Source: Christiangramia forsetii KT0803 (lineage in GTDB: Bacteria; Bacteroidota; Bacteroidia; Flavobacteriales; Flavobacteriaceae). Taken from it: DNA of 64,000 nt. Both the position numbers and the translations under genes were made by a program. Below, in pieces: positions 1 through 8,687 of the stretch. The stretch covers positions 186,001 to 250,000 of the forward strand of contig NC_008571.1 in assembly GCF_000060345.1 (NCBI RefSeq), written 5' to 3'. The notes beneath the pieces are model-generated. The model was not told the origin of the DNA. It saw only the letters and a program-made list of their open reading frames with translations, and made no database searches. How positions within the stretch are numbered: the stretch's first letter is position 1; each line of letters begins with the position of its first letter.

Positions 1-951
1 AGTATATTTTATGATCTTAATGACCAGCATAAACTGGCTGCAGGGAGTTTTGAAATAGATAATAATAAGGTCCTGGTACAAAACCTTCAAATCATCCCCA
101 AATTTTCCAAAGCTGGCCATCAAAAAACAATAAATATTGAAAAGGATCGGTACGACCTAAAAATTGATTCTCTTTCTATGGATAGTTTTAACTGGACTAT
201 GCAAAATGACTCTTTAAAAATTCATAATTCGTTTACCAGAATTTCCGGAGTTAACTTTGATATTTACAGGGATAAACTTCAGCCGGATGATACGAGCATA
301 AAACCACTTTATGGTAAGATGATTAGAGAAATGCCTATACTGGTTAACTTAGATAGTGTTGAGGTTGAAAATACCTATTTAAGATATGAGGAGAGAATGC
401 ATGCAGAGAGAGAAAGTGGTGTTGTGGATTTCTCAAACCTTAATGCTCGAATTAAGAATATAACCAATATGGGATTAGATCGGGAAGATTTTCCGAAAAC
501 AGTATTGATAGCTACCGCTAATTTTATGAAACAGGCTCCTTTAAAAGTGAATATGGAATTTGATATTAGTAACAGGAATGACAACTTTCATATTACCGGA
601 AATATGGGGCAGCTTGCTGCAGAACAGATGAATAAATTTATGAAACCAGCTATGAATGTTGAAGCGTCAGGGGATATTTTAGATATGTATTTCAATTTTT
701 ACGGGAATCATACCAAGGCTAGCGGCGATATGAGATTAGAGTATAATGATTTTAAGGTTGAAGTGCTTCAGAAAGATGGTAGTAAGAAAAATAAATTTGT
801 GTCGGCTTTGGCAAATCTTATTGTAAAAAATAAAGCGATTAATGAAAAAGCAAATTATAAAGAGATCAGTTTTACCAGGGATAAGACGAAATCTTTCTGG
901 AACTACTTATGGAATTTATTAAAAAACGGGGCTTTAAAATCCTTTCTTTAA
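1..951 (+). CDS. AsmA-like / large translocation-type protein, C-terminal part (5' end outside window)
   Basis: The frame is open from base 1 without a start, so this is the last 316 codons of a longer gene; the first in-window ATG at 178 is internal. The visible part has the alternating beta-strand character of AsmA/DUF748-like envelope proteins. It includes a stretch around the methionine-rich NMGQLAAEQMNKFMKPAMNV and ends in a short basic-aromatic tail (KSFWNYLWNLLKNGALKSFL). No catalytic motif is seen. AsmA-like proteins sit in the periplasm anchored to the inner membrane and are linked to envelope lipid homeostasis; assignment here rests on general sequence character only. The stop codon overlaps the stop of the convergent stress-protein gene by four bases. 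Confidence 0.6.
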   Translation, partial: SIFYDLNDQHKLAAGSFEIDNNKVLVQNLQIIPKFSKAGHQKTINIEKDRYDLKIDSLSMDSFNWTMQNDSLKIHNSFTRISGVNFDIYRDKLQPDDTSIKPLYGKMIREMPILVNLDSVEVENTYLRYEERMHAERESGVVDFSNLNARIKNITNMGLDREDFPKTVLIATANFMKQAPLKVNMEFDISNRNDNFHITGNMGQLAAEQMNKFMKPAMNVEASGDILDMYFNFYGNHTKASGDMRLEYNDFKVEVLQKDGSKKNKFVSALANLIVKNKAINEKANYKEISFTRDKTKSFWNYLWNLLKNGALKSFL

Positions 952-1775
952 ATTTTAAACGTTACAACTGGTCGGTTGGCATGGTTTACAAGGTCTTCAC
1001 TAATACTTCCGTTGAAAAAATGAGCAATTCCTTTTCTGCCGTGAGTGCCTATTCCTAAAAGTCCGGTGTCTAATTTTTGGGCAAAACTAAGAATCCCTTT
1101 TTCAACACTTATATCGTTATAGATATGAATTTCAAAATTTTTTGAATTTGAGTCTCCGGCAAATTCATTGATTCGCTGGTTAGCTTCCTCGCTTGTCATA
1201 AAATCGTTCGGGGTATTTACAAAAAGAAGGTGAAGTTTAGCATCTATCATTTTTGCAAATTTCATGGCTTTTTCTAAAATATGCTTGTGATGATGGTTAG
1301 CGTCTGTGGCAAAGACAAAGTTTTTGATTTTGAAATCAGGAATTTCATTTTTAATAACCAATACGGGAATTTCTGAATGTCTTACAACTTTTTCAGTATT
1401 GGAGCCAATAAACATTTCCTGAAAACCGCTTGCTCCATGTGATCCCATTACGATCAAATCACATTTTTTTTCTTTGCTTATCTCCATAATTCCATCAAAT
1501 GCACGATGAAACTCTACTGTTTCGTGAACTTTAATGCCTTTTAAATAAGGCTCTTTCATGATCTTTGAAAATCGTTGGTGCGCTAACTTCATAAAGAAAA
1601 TAGCCTCCGGGATATTTCGGCTCCCGCTGCCCAAGGGATCTATAAGCTGCAGCGGAAGTTCCAGCATGTGGAGCAAGAATATTTCCCCGTTAAATTTCCG
1701 GGCTAATTGAGCGGCCACTTTAAGGGCCTTTTCAGCCTGGTCACTAAAGTCTGTTGGAACAAGTATATTTTTCAT
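948..1775 (-). CDS. Universal stress protein with two tandem Usp domains
   Basis: At 275 residues this is two Usp domains in one chain, about residues 1-145 and 150-275. Each starts with a buried beta strand (KNILVPTDFS; KNFVFATDAN) and ends with a nucleotide-loop type segment: the first has GSHGASGFQEMFIGSNTEKV, matching the ATP-binding Usp pattern G-x2-G-x9-G-[ST], while the second has GTHGRKGIAHFFNGSISEDL, also compatible. Usp proteins are cytoplasmic, bind ATP or AMP and respond to growth arrest and stress; the exact ligand is not known here. It is a single gene with a 247-base upstream region and converges with the preceding gene. The ATG start puts the first beta strand directly at the N-terminus, as usual in this family. 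Confidence 0.92.
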   Translation of the reverse strand: MKNILVPTDFSDQAEKALKVAAQLARKFNGEIFLLHMLELPLQLIDPLGSGSRNIPEAIFFMKLAHQRFSKIMKEPYLKGIKVHETVEFHRAFDGIMEISKEKKCDLIVMGSHGASGFQEMFIGSNTEKVVRHSEIPVLVIKNEIPDFKIKNFVFATDANHHHKHILEKAMKFAKMIDAKLHLLFVNTPNDFMTSEEANQRINEFAGDSNSKNFEIHIYNDISVEKGILSFAQKLDTGLLGIGTHGRKGIAHFFNGSISEDLVNHANRPVVTFKI

Positions 1776-1956
1776 GATTTCAGGTAAAGACTTAAATTAA
1801 AGCTCTATTAAATTTACAAAGATTATTTCATCTGTTCCTGGTTATTTGTTTTTTTATGGTCAGATGTGATTCGCTATTAAAAAGGATTACCAAAAGAGAA
1901 AATCTGTTTTAGCCCATTTCATTTATTTCTACGTTTTTATACTTGAAAAATATTGC

Positions 1957-1964
1957 TATATTTG
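1957..1964 (+). promoter_or_regulatory. Putative -7 element of the rimP-nusA-infB promoter
   Basis: TATATTTG matches the Bacteroidota -7 consensus TAnnTTTG exactly. A T-run, but no clean TTG, lies about 19 bases upstream. Transcription would begin near 1970, leaving a leader of roughly 50 bases that contains the hairpin at 1991-2016. Confidence 0.6.
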
Positions 1965-1990
1965 CAGCGTTGAAACTAAAAAAGTACAGC

Positions 1991-2016
1991 GAGGGGACAT
2001 AAAGTCCCCTCTTTTT
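1991..2016 (+). terminator. Terminator-like hairpin in the rimP leader (candidate attenuator)
   Basis: Perfect 8-bp arms GAGGGGAC (1991-1998) and GTCCCCTC (2004-2011) enclose a 5-base loop and are followed at once by five T (2012-2016). It is an intrinsic-terminator shape that ends only six bases before the rimP ATG at 2023 and lies downstream of the only plausible promoter, so it is inside the leader rather than at the end of another gene. It could stop transcription early or cover the start codon region. Confidence 0.7.
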
Positions 2017-2022
2017 ATAACC

Positions 2023-2484
2023 ATGCTGAAGGAGAAGGTAGAAAAGTTAGCAGAGAAGGTATTCGAAGAAAATAATTCCTTATTTTTAATAAGCCTTGAT
2101 ATAAACTCGGCCAATCACATTAAGATAGTATTGGACGGAGATGAGGGCGTTTCGGTAAATGACTGTATCATGGTAAGTCGTGGAATTGAGCATAACCTGG
2201 ACAGGGAAGAGGAAGATTTTTCTCTTGAAGTTACTTCAGCAGGAGTCTCAGAGCCTCTTTCGATGCCGAGACAATATAAAAAGAACATTGGTCGTAGATT
2301 ACAAGTGAAGACTGAGAATGATAAATTCGAAGCTGATCTGTTGTCTGCAGACCAGAATGAAATAAAGCTTTCATGGAAAGCGAGAGAGCCCAAACCGGTT
2401 GGTAAAGGAAAAGTTACAGTTCAGAAAGAGGTGGTTTTGCCTTATACTGATATTGTGGAAGCAAAAGTTAAAATAACATTTTAA
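2023..2484 (+). CDS. rimP: Ribosome maturation factor RimP
   Basis: The 153-residue protein has the normal length and layout of RimP, a cytoplasmic factor needed for maturation of the 30S subunit. The N-terminal alpha/beta domain contains the typical segment with DCIMVSRGIEHNLD followed by EVTSAGVSEPL, which corresponds to the conserved E-V-[ST]-S-P-G-x-x-x-P-L motif, here with Ala-Gly for Pro-Gly. The C-terminal SH3-like domain runs from about residue 90. It is the first gene of rimP-nusA-infB, with only 12 bases to nusA, the order conserved across bacteria. The leader carries a terminator-like hairpin just before the ATG, so expression may be set by attenuation. Confidence 0.95.
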   Translation: MLKEKVEKLAEKVFEENNSLFLISLDINSANHIKIVLDGDEGVSVNDCIMVSRGIEHNLDREEEDFSLEVTSAGVSEPLSMPRQYKKNIGRRLQVKTENDKFEADLLSADQNEIKLSWKAREPKPVGKGKVTVQKEVVLPYTDIVEAKVKITF

Positions 2485-2496
2485 TCACAAATTGAT

Positions 2497-3729
2497 ATGG
2501 AAAATATCGCGTTGATTGAGTCATTCTCAGAGTTTAAAGACGATAAGCTCATAGATCGTGTTACGCTGATGGCGATCTTGGAGGATGTTTTTAGAAATGC
2601 TTTAAAGAAAAAGTATGGAGAAGACGATAATTTTGATATTATTGTAAATCCTGATAAAGGAGATCTTGAGATTTGGAGAAACCGAATCGTGGTGGCAGAT
2701 GGTGAAGTAGAAGATGATAACAGAGAGATTTCGCTTGCCCAGGCAAGAAAAATAGAACCTGACTTTGAAGTTGGGGAAGATGTTTCTGAAGAAGTGAAAC
2801 TTGTGGACCTGGGGAGAAGAGCAATTTTGGCATTACGCCAAAACCTGATCTCTAAGATTCATGAGCATGATAATACAAATATTTATAAGCAGTTTAAAGA
2901 TCTTGAAGGAGAGATTTATACTGCAGAAGTTCATCATATTAGGCACAGAGCAATTATCCTTCTCGATGATGAAGGAAATGAGATTGTGCTTCCTAAAGAC
3001 CGTCAGATTCCATCAGATTTCTTCCGTAAAGGAGAAAATGTTCGAGGAATCATAGAGAGTGTCGAGTTAAAAGGTAACAAGCCTACCATTATTATGTCTA
3101 GAACCGCTCCCGGTTTCCTTGAGAAATTATTCGAACAGGAAATCCCGGAAGTTTTTGATGGTTTAATTACTATCAAAAAAGTAGTGCGAGTACCTGGAGA
3201 GAAAGCGAAAGTGGCTGTAGATTCTTACGATGATAGAATTGATCCTGTTGGAGCTTGTGTGGGTATGAAAGGTTCAAGAATTCATAGTATTGTACGTGAA
3301 TTAGGGAATGAGAATATAGATGTGATCAATTTCACCAATAATGAGCAGTTATTTATCACCAGGGCTTTGAGTCCCGCAAAAATAACTTCTATTAAAATGG
3401 ATGAAGAGGCCAGAACTGCTGAGGTTATGCTAAAACCTGAAGAAGTTTCTAAGGCAATTGGTCGAGGAGGGCACAATATTAGATTAGCTGGTCAATTGAC
3501 GGGTTATGAAATAGACGTGTATCGTGAAGGTGTGGAAGAAGATGTAGAGTTGAAAGAGTTTACAGATGAAATTGAAGATTGGGTAATTGCCGAATTTTCA
3601 AAAATTGGTCTGGATACTGCAAAGGCTGTATTGGAGCAGGACGTTAATGATCTTGTTCGCCGTACAGATCTTGAGGAGGAAACCATTAAAGATGTAATGG
3701 CCGTTCTCCGTTCAGAATTTGAAGAATAA
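2497..3729 (+). CDS. nusA: Transcription termination/antitermination factor NusA
   Basis: At 410 residues this is the short NusA form lacking the C-terminal acidic repeats of enterobacteria. Domains in order are the RNA-polymerase-binding N-terminal domain (about 1-125), the S1 domain (about 130-200), and KH1 and KH2 (about 225-345). KH1 has GACVGMKGSRIHSIVREL and KH2 has KAIGRGGHNIRLAGQLTG, both with the G-x-x-G loop. A short C-terminal part (about 350-410) resembles a helix-hairpin-helix region. NusA binds RNA polymerase and nascent RNA and modulates pausing and termination. Its place just behind a terminator-like leader hairpin makes feedback on its own operon a reasonable inference. Confidence 0.97.
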   Translation: MENIALIESFSEFKDDKLIDRVTLMAILEDVFRNALKKKYGEDDNFDIIVNPDKGDLEIWRNRIVVADGEVEDDNREISLAQARKIEPDFEVGEDVSEEVKLVDLGRRAILALRQNLISKIHEHDNTNIYKQFKDLEGEIYTAEVHHIRHRAIILLDDEGNEIVLPKDRQIPSDFFRKGENVRGIIESVELKGNKPTIIMSRTAPGFLEKLFEQEIPEVFDGLITIKKVVRVPGEKAKVAVDSYDDRIDPVGACVGMKGSRIHSIVRELGNENIDVINFTNNEQLFITRALSPAKITSIKMDEEARTAEVMLKPEEVSKAIGRGGHNIRLAGQLTGYEIDVYREGVEEDVELKEFTDEIEDWVIAEFSKIGLDTAKAVLEQDVNDLVRRTDLEEETIKDVMAVLRSEFEE

Positions 3730-3780
3730 TATTTTTTTAATAAAGATTACATTAAAAGAGGTTAATTTAGAGGGCAATTT

Positions 3781-6597
3781 ATGGCAGAGGCGAAAACAAC
3801 GCGATTAAATAAAGTTCTACGTGAGTTCAATATCTCGTTAGACAGGGCTGTGGAATATCTTACTTCCAAAGGCTACGAGATAGATGCACGTCCAACTACC
3901 AAGATCTCAGGAGAAATCTACGAGGTGCTTTCTGACGAATTCGAAACCGATAAGAGTAAAAAGGTTGCTTCCAAAGAAGTGGGAGAAGAGAGAAAGAAAG
4001 AGAAGGAAGAACTCCGCAAAGAGATCGAAGAGAAGCGTAAGGCTGATGAAGAGAAAAAGGAGGAGGCTGTCTCGTCAAGAGCTAAGCTTGAAGGTCCAAA
4101 AACTGTCGGTAAGATAGATTTGGATAAAAAGCCTGGCGAAAAATCTAAAGAGAAAGAAGCCGAAGCCCCTAAAGAAAAAGAAAAGGAAAAAGAAACTCCA
4201 GCTAAAGAACCTGTCAAAAAAGCTGAAGAATCCAAGCCGACTGAAAAACCTGCTGAAAAAGTAGAGGAGAAAGAAGATAAGCCTAAGGAGGAGAAAAAAG
4301 CGGAGCCTAAGAAAGAGGAAGCTAAACCTCAGGAAGCTAAAGCCGAAAAGACCAAATCTGAAGAACCTAAATCTGAAGAGACTAAATCTGAGGAAACAAC
4401 CGAAGGTGGAGAGTCTGAAGAAAAGGAATCTGATAGAATAGAGACGAAGTACACTAAGCTTAATGGTCCTAATTTTACCGGTAAGAAAATCGACCTTTCG
4501 CAGTTTAAGAAGCCTGTCAAGAAGAAGGAAGAAAAGAAAGAGGACGATAAGAAAGATAAAGATAGACGCAAAAAACGTCGTCGCCGCATAAGCAAAGATG
4601 TGAAAGGTGGCGGTGGTAATAACCAGCGTGGTGGAGCCAAAAAAGGCGGAAGAACTAGAAGTAAGCCTATTACTAAAGAAGAGCCTACCGAGGAAGAAGT
4701 GCAAAAACAAGTGCGTGAAACACTTGAAAAACTTCAGGGTAAATCTTCTAAAGGGAAAGGTGCTAAATATAGAAGACAGAAAAGGGACGAGCACAGACAG
4801 CGTTCTGCAGATGATCTTGCACAACAAGAGTCTGATGATAAGATCTTAAAGGTAACCGAATTTGTAACCGTAAGTGAAGTTGCAACGATGATGGATGTTC
4901 AGGTAACCCAGATCATTTCGGCATGTATGTCTCTTGGAATGATGGTAACGATGAACCAGCGTCTTGATGCTGAAACATTAACTATCGTTGCTGAAGAGTT
5001 TGATTACGAGGTTGAGTTTACAACAGCAGATGTTGAAGAAACTGTTGAAGAAGTAGAAGAGAATCCTGAAGATCTTGTAACAAGAGCTCCAATTGTAACG
5101 GTAATGGGTCACGTAGATCATGGTAAAACATCTTTACTGGATTATGTTCGTAAAGAAAATGTTATTGCCGGAGAAAGTGGTGGAATTACCCAGCATATTG
5201 GCGCCTATGGAGTAAAGCTTGAGGGCGGACAAAAAATTGCATTCCTGGATACACCGGGTCACGAAGCCTTTACGGCGATGCGTGCTCGTGGTGCTCAGGT
5301 AACAGATATTGCAATTATTGTGATCGCTGCAGATGATGATGTGATGCCTCAAACAAAGGAGGCGATCTCTCACGCACAGGCGGCGGGAGTTCCTATTATA
5401 TTCGCGATCAATAAATCTGATTTGCCAACAGCAAACCCAGAAAAAATTAAGGAAAAACTTGCCGCCATGAATCTTCTTGTAGAAGATTGGGGAGGTAAGA
5501 TTCAGTCGCATGATATTTCTGCAAAAACGGGTGCAGGTGTAAAAGAATTGCTTGAAAAAGTACTTCTTGAGGCCGAGATCCTGGAGTTGAAGGCTAATCC
5601 TAAAAAACTTGCAAAAGGTACTGTTGTTGAAGCTTTCCTTGATAAAGGTCGAGGTTATATAGCTACAATTCTGGTGCAGGCTGGTACTCTTAAGATTGGA
5701 GATTATGTGCTTGCTGGTAGAAATAGTGGTAAGATCAAAGCGATGCACGATGAGCGTGGTCACGAGGTGAAAGAAGCTGGTCCTTCTACGCCGGTGTCTA
5801 TTCTAGGTCTTGACGGTGCGCCACAAGCGGGTGATACTTTCAAGGTGATGGAAGACGAGCGTGAAGCTAAAGATATTGCGGCAAGACGTACACAATTACA
5901 ACGTGAGCAAAATGTTAGAACTCAACGTCACATTACGCTTGACGAAATTGGTAGACGTATCGCCCTTGGAGACTTTAAAGAACTTAATATTATCCTGAAA
6001 GGTGATGTGGATGGTTCTGTAGAAGCTCTTACAGATAGTTTCCAGAAGCTTTCTACGGAAGAAATTCAAGTGAATATTATACATAAAGGAGTTGGTGCGA
6101 TTACTGAAAGTGATGTATTGCTTGCTTCTGCATCTGATGCGGTTATTATCGGATTTAATGTTCGTCCTGCTGGAAATGCGAGACAGGTTGCCGATAAGGA
6201 AGAAATTGATATCAGAACTTACTCTATTATCTATGATGCGATCAACGATCTTAAAGATGCGATGGAAGGTATGCTATCTCCTGAATTGAAAGAGGAGATT
6301 ACAGGTACTGCCGAAATTAGAGAGACATTTAAAATCTCTAAAATTGGAACAATCGCTGGTTGTATGGTTACTTCAGGTACGATTTACAGAAGTGCCGGTG
6401 TACGCCTAATTAGAGATGGTGTTGTAGTCTACACGGGTGAACTTTCTTCATTGAAACGCTTTAAAGATGATGTGAGAGAAGTTAAGAAAGGTTACGACTG
6501 TGGTATGCAGGTGAAGAACTATAATGATATTAGAGAGGGAGATGTGATCGAAGCCTTTAGAGAAGTAGAGGTTAAGAAAACTCTGAAGTCAAAATAA
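3781..6597 (+). CDS. infB: Translation initiation factor IF-2
   Basis: The 938-residue protein is a GTPase that brings initiator tRNA to the 30S subunit. The first part is an IF2_N-like helix bundle ([19 protein letters not shown]), followed by a very long Lys/Glu/Ala/Pro-rich low-complexity arm (about residues 60-350) and a second IF2_N module. The G domain shows G1 GHVDHGKT at residues 443-450, G3 DTPGH and G4 NKSD. Domain II and the C-terminal IF-2 domains follow. It ends the rimP-nusA-infB operon, 51 bases after nusA, and is closed by a strong hairpin terminator. The arm contains a 15-bp in-frame repeat (4354-4398). Confidence 0.98.
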   Translation: MAEAKTTRLNKVLREFNISLDRAVEYLTSKGYEIDARPTTKISGEIYEVLSDEFETDKSKKVASKEVGEERKKEKEELRKEIEEKRKADEEKKEEAVSSRAKLEGPKTVGKIDLDKKPGEKSKEKEAEAPKEKEKEKETPAKEPVKKAEESKPTEKPAEKVEEKEDKPKEEKKAEPKKEEAKPQEAKAEKTKSEEPKSEETKSEETTEGGESEEKESDRIETKYTKLNGPNFTGKKIDLSQFKKPVKKKEEKKEDDKKDKDRRKKRRRRISKDVKGGGGNNQRGGAKKGGRTRSKPITKEEPTEEEVQKQVRETLEKLQGKSSKGKGAKYRRQKRDEHRQRSADDLAQQESDDKILKVTEFVTVSEVATMMDVQVTQIISACMSLGMMVTMNQRLDAETLTIVAEEFDYEVEFTTADVEETVEEVEENPEDLVTRAPIVTVMGHVDHGKTSLLDYVRKENVIAGESGGITQHIGAYGVKLEGGQKIAFLDTPGHEAFTAMRARGAQVTDIAIIVIAADDDVMPQTKEAISHAQAAGVPIIFAINKSDLPTANPEKIKEKLAAMNLLVEDWGGKIQSHDISAKTGAGVKELLEKVLLEAEILELKANPKKLAKGTVVEAFLDKGRGYIATILVQAGTLKIGDYVLAGRNSGKIKAMHDERGHEVKEAGPSTPVSILGLDGAPQAGDTFKVMEDEREAKDIAARRTQLQREQNVRTQRHITLDEIGRRIALGDFKELNIILKGDVDGSVEALTDSFQKLSTEEIQVNIIHKGVGAITESDVLLASASDAVIIGFNVRPAGNARQVADKEEIDIRTYSIIYDAINDLKDAMEGMLSPELKEEITGTAEIRETFKISKIGTIAGCMVTSGTIYRSAGVRLIRDGVVVYTGELSSLKRFKDDVREVKKGYDCGMQVKNYNDIREGDVIEAFREVEVKKTLKSK
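4354..4398 (+). repeat. Three tandem 15-bp units in infB
   Basis: Three successive 15-base units encode [10 protein letters not shown] and KSEET in the charged arm of IF-2. The units differ by a few bases, so this is an old in-frame repeat rather than a perfect microsatellite. Confidence 0.8.
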
Positions 6598-6614
6598 TTA
6601 GAACTTGATTAAAT

Positions 6615-6650
6615 AAAAAAAAGCGACTCATTTCTGAGTCGCTTTTTTTA
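6615..6650. terminator. Bidirectional terminator between infB and the SPOR gene
   Basis: A perfect 10-bp stem, AAGCGACTCA (6621-6630) with TGAGTCGCTT (6635-6644), has a TTTC loop, an A-run on the left and a T-run on the right. It therefore works as an intrinsic terminator in both directions, fitting the convergent genes on either side. Confidence 0.92.
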
Positions 6651-6665
6651 TGAGCTATTTTTTTA

Positions 6666-7055
6666 TTACTTCCGTTGTGGTTTTGGGATAAAAGCCGAAG
6701 GAAAAGTCTCTTTAACTTTTAGGAGAGCCCTGTCTGCTTCCAGACGACTTCTGAAGTTTCCGACCCAAACTTTGTAATTAGGAGCTTCATATGTAATTTG
6801 CGAAGGGTAGGTGTACACGTTTCTGTATTTCTGAATCACTTCATTAGCTTCGCCATTATCACCGTAGAATAATTGAATAACATAACGATCACCTATCTTA
6901 TTATTTTTATTCAATTCGGTTTTAACATCCATCAATTTTTCGATCTTTTGGTTTTGTTGAATGTTAATGTTGCCTTGTTGTGCGTTCATTTCCGTGTTAA
7001 AAAGGAAAAGAATTGCTGTAAAGATGAAAAGAAATGGGAATTTTTGATTTCTCAT
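6666..7055 (-). CDS. Small secreted SPOR-domain protein
   Basis: The 129-residue protein starts with a signal peptide (charged N-terminus, hydrophobic core about residues 6-22, then NAQQ) and ends in a SPOR domain (about residues 55-125): YVIQLFYGDNGEAN, then YKVWVGNFRSRLEADRAL, the typical V-x-V-G-x-F motif. SPOR domains bind peptidoglycan stripped of stem peptides, often at division sites, so a periplasmic location is expected. It is a single gene, convergent with infB and divergent from the act operon. Small signal-peptide-plus-SPOR proteins are common in flavobacteria; the precise role is unknown. Confidence 0.88.
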   Translation of the reverse strand: MRNQKFPFLFIFTAILFLFNTEMNAQQGNINIQQNQKIEKLMDVKTELNKNNKIGDRYVIQLFYGDNGEANEVIQKYRNVYTYPSQITYEAPNYKVWVGNFRSRLEADRALLKVKETFPSAFIPKPQRK

Positions 7056-7072
7056 AGTATTTGGCTTTTTGA

Positions 7073-7080
7073 CAAATGTA
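7073..7080 (-). promoter_or_regulatory. Putative -7 element for the SPOR gene
   Basis: On the minus strand the bases read TACATTTG, an exact match to TAnnTTTG, 17 bases before the ATG at 7055. No good TTG is seen upstream, so support is moderate. Confidence 0.45.
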
Positions 7081-7178
7081 AAATTAAATAACTTAAACAG
7101 GTTACAGTTTATTATTTAGAACTAATATAAATTAACCATTAACACTTATCTAACATTCCGAAAATCGTCTATAAGTAT

Positions 7179-7186
7179 TACTTTTG
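7179..7186 (+). promoter_or_regulatory. Putative -7 element of the act-cox operon
   Basis: TACTTTTG matches TAnnTTTG and lies about 95 bases before the actA ATG; only a TTC is found at the expected upstream position. It is the best promoter candidate in the 225-base gap and would leave an 85-90 base leader. Confidence 0.45.
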
Positions 7187-7280
7187 TGACCGAATTTAAA
7201 GGTACCTTTTTAGGTTTTTAGCCCTAAAATACTGAGTGTAAAAACCGTACCAAAGTTTAGACGTTAATCGAACTTATAAT

Positions 7281-8639
7281 ATGAAAAAGGTGATTTTCCG
7301 CCATTCAACTTCGCGACAACTACTATTAAGCGTAGCATTCTTATTTACATTTACCCTATCTGGTTTTTCGCAAGCTCAGGCAGCACAAGACACGACAGCT
7401 CAAGCTGAAGCTGGTCAGGAGACTGCGGCAGCAGATGCTGCGGCTTCAGGTTTAGGGGATGCAGCAGCAGGTAAAGAATTATTTAATTCTTTGTGTGCCG
7501 CATGTCATAAACCGTATTCAAATTCTATTGGTCCTGCATTAAATGGAGCTACAGATAGGCATGAAATGGATTGGTTGTATGAGTGGATCAAAAACTCAGC
7601 AGCTTTAATCGCTAGTGGTGATTCTGAGGCGAATGCTATTTACGAAGAGTGGGGGCAAACGGCAATGCCAGCTTTCCCTCAATTGTCTAACGATGATATC
7701 GATAATATCCTTGCTTATGTAGAGCAGCCAAAACCTGAACCACAAGCTGCGGCTGGAGGTGTTGCTGGTGAAGCAGGAGCTTCCGGAGGATCTGGTGGAG
7801 TTTCTACCGATGTGATCCTTGGTATCCTGGTATTTGTATTGGCGATTCTTTTATTGGTTTTATTCCTGGTGAATAAAACACTTAGAAATTTCGCGGATGC
7901 TTCAGGAATCGTAATTCCTGAGAAACCAAAAAGAAAACCAATTCATCAGGCATTTGTTGAAAACCAGTTTTTAGTATTGGTAAGTTCAATATTTGTTCTT
8001 CTAGCGGTGGGTTATTTTGCTTATGGATTTTTGATGCAGGTTGGTGTGGATAAAGGCTATCAGCCAATTCAGCCGATTCATTACTCGCACAGGATTCATG
8101 CTGGTGATAATGAGATTGAGTGTAAATACTGTCACTCTTCCGCAAGAACTTCTAAGCAGTCAGGTATTCCTTCTCTTAATGTTTGTATGAACTGTCATAA
8201 ATCCATTGCAGAGGTTGCGCCTGAAACAGCTACAGAAGATTATTCAAAAGAATTTTACGATAAAGAAATTTCGAAGTTATATGATGCCGTTGGGTGGGAT
8301 CCTGCTTCCAGAACCTATTCTGGTGAGGAAAAGCCTGTGAAATGGATTCGTATTCATAATCTTCCGGATTTTGCATATTTCAATCACTCTCAGCACGTAA
8401 GTGTAGCCGGCATTGAATGTCAAAAATGTCACGGGCCTATTGAGGAGATGGAAATTGTTTATCAAAATGCTCCTTTAACTATGGGATGGTGTATTAACTG
8501 TCACCGTGAAACTAATATCCGCGTAGAGGGTAATGAGTATTACGAAAAGATCCATGAGGAGTTATCTAAAAAATATGGTGTAGAAGAGCTTACTGCTGCT
8601 CAGATGGGCGGATTGGAATGTGGTAAGTGTCACTATTAA
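7281..8639 (+). CDS. actA: Alternative complex III multiheme cytochrome c subunit ActA
   Basis: The 452-residue protein is the electron-transferring cytochrome of alternative complex III, the quinol:cytochrome c oxidoreductase that replaces bc1 in Bacteroidota. A signal peptide is followed by an Ala/Gln-rich linker. Six CxxCH heme motifs are visible: CAACH at 72-76 in a class-I cytochrome domain, then after two hydrophobic segments (about 177-197 and 222-245) CKYCH 281, CMNCH 302, CQKCH 380, CINCH 404 and CGKCH 447. The last five form the usual pentaheme part. It is first gene of actABCDEF-coxBA, so electrons pass directly towards the oxidase encoded behind it. Confidence 0.95.
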   Translation: MKKVIFRHSTSRQLLLSVAFLFTFTLSGFSQAQAAQDTTAQAEAGQETAAADAAASGLGDAAAGKELFNSLCAACHKPYSNSIGPALNGATDRHEMDWLYEWIKNSAALIASGDSEANAIYEEWGQTAMPAFPQLSNDDIDNILAYVEQPKPEPQAAAGGVAGEAGASGGSGGVSTDVILGILVFVLAILLLVLFLVNKTLRNFADASGIVIPEKPKRKPIHQAFVENQFLVLVSSIFVLLAVGYFAYGFLMQVGVDKGYQPIQPIHYSHRIHAGDNEIECKYCHSSARTSKQSGIPSLNVCMNCHKSIAEVAPETATEDYSKEFYDKEISKLYDAVGWDPASRTYSGEEKPVKWIRIHNLPDFAYFNHSQHVSVAGIECQKCHGPIEEMEIVYQNAPLTMGWCINCHRETNIRVEGNEYYEKIHEELSKKYGVEELTAAQMGGLECGKCHY

Positions 8640-8687
8640 AATCCTGGAATTCAGGTATAATTAAAGAAGCTAATATCTAGATATAAT

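Noticed and set aside
4075-4827. A 250-codon open frame on the minus strand opposite the infB charged arm
   Set aside because: It is very rich in Phe, Leu and Ser, the mirror image of Lys/Glu codons on the plus strand, and matches no family; it is a shadow of infB.
5134-5763. A 209-codon minus-strand frame opposite the IF-2 GTPase domain
   Set aside because: It is fully inside a highly conserved coding region and has no family features.
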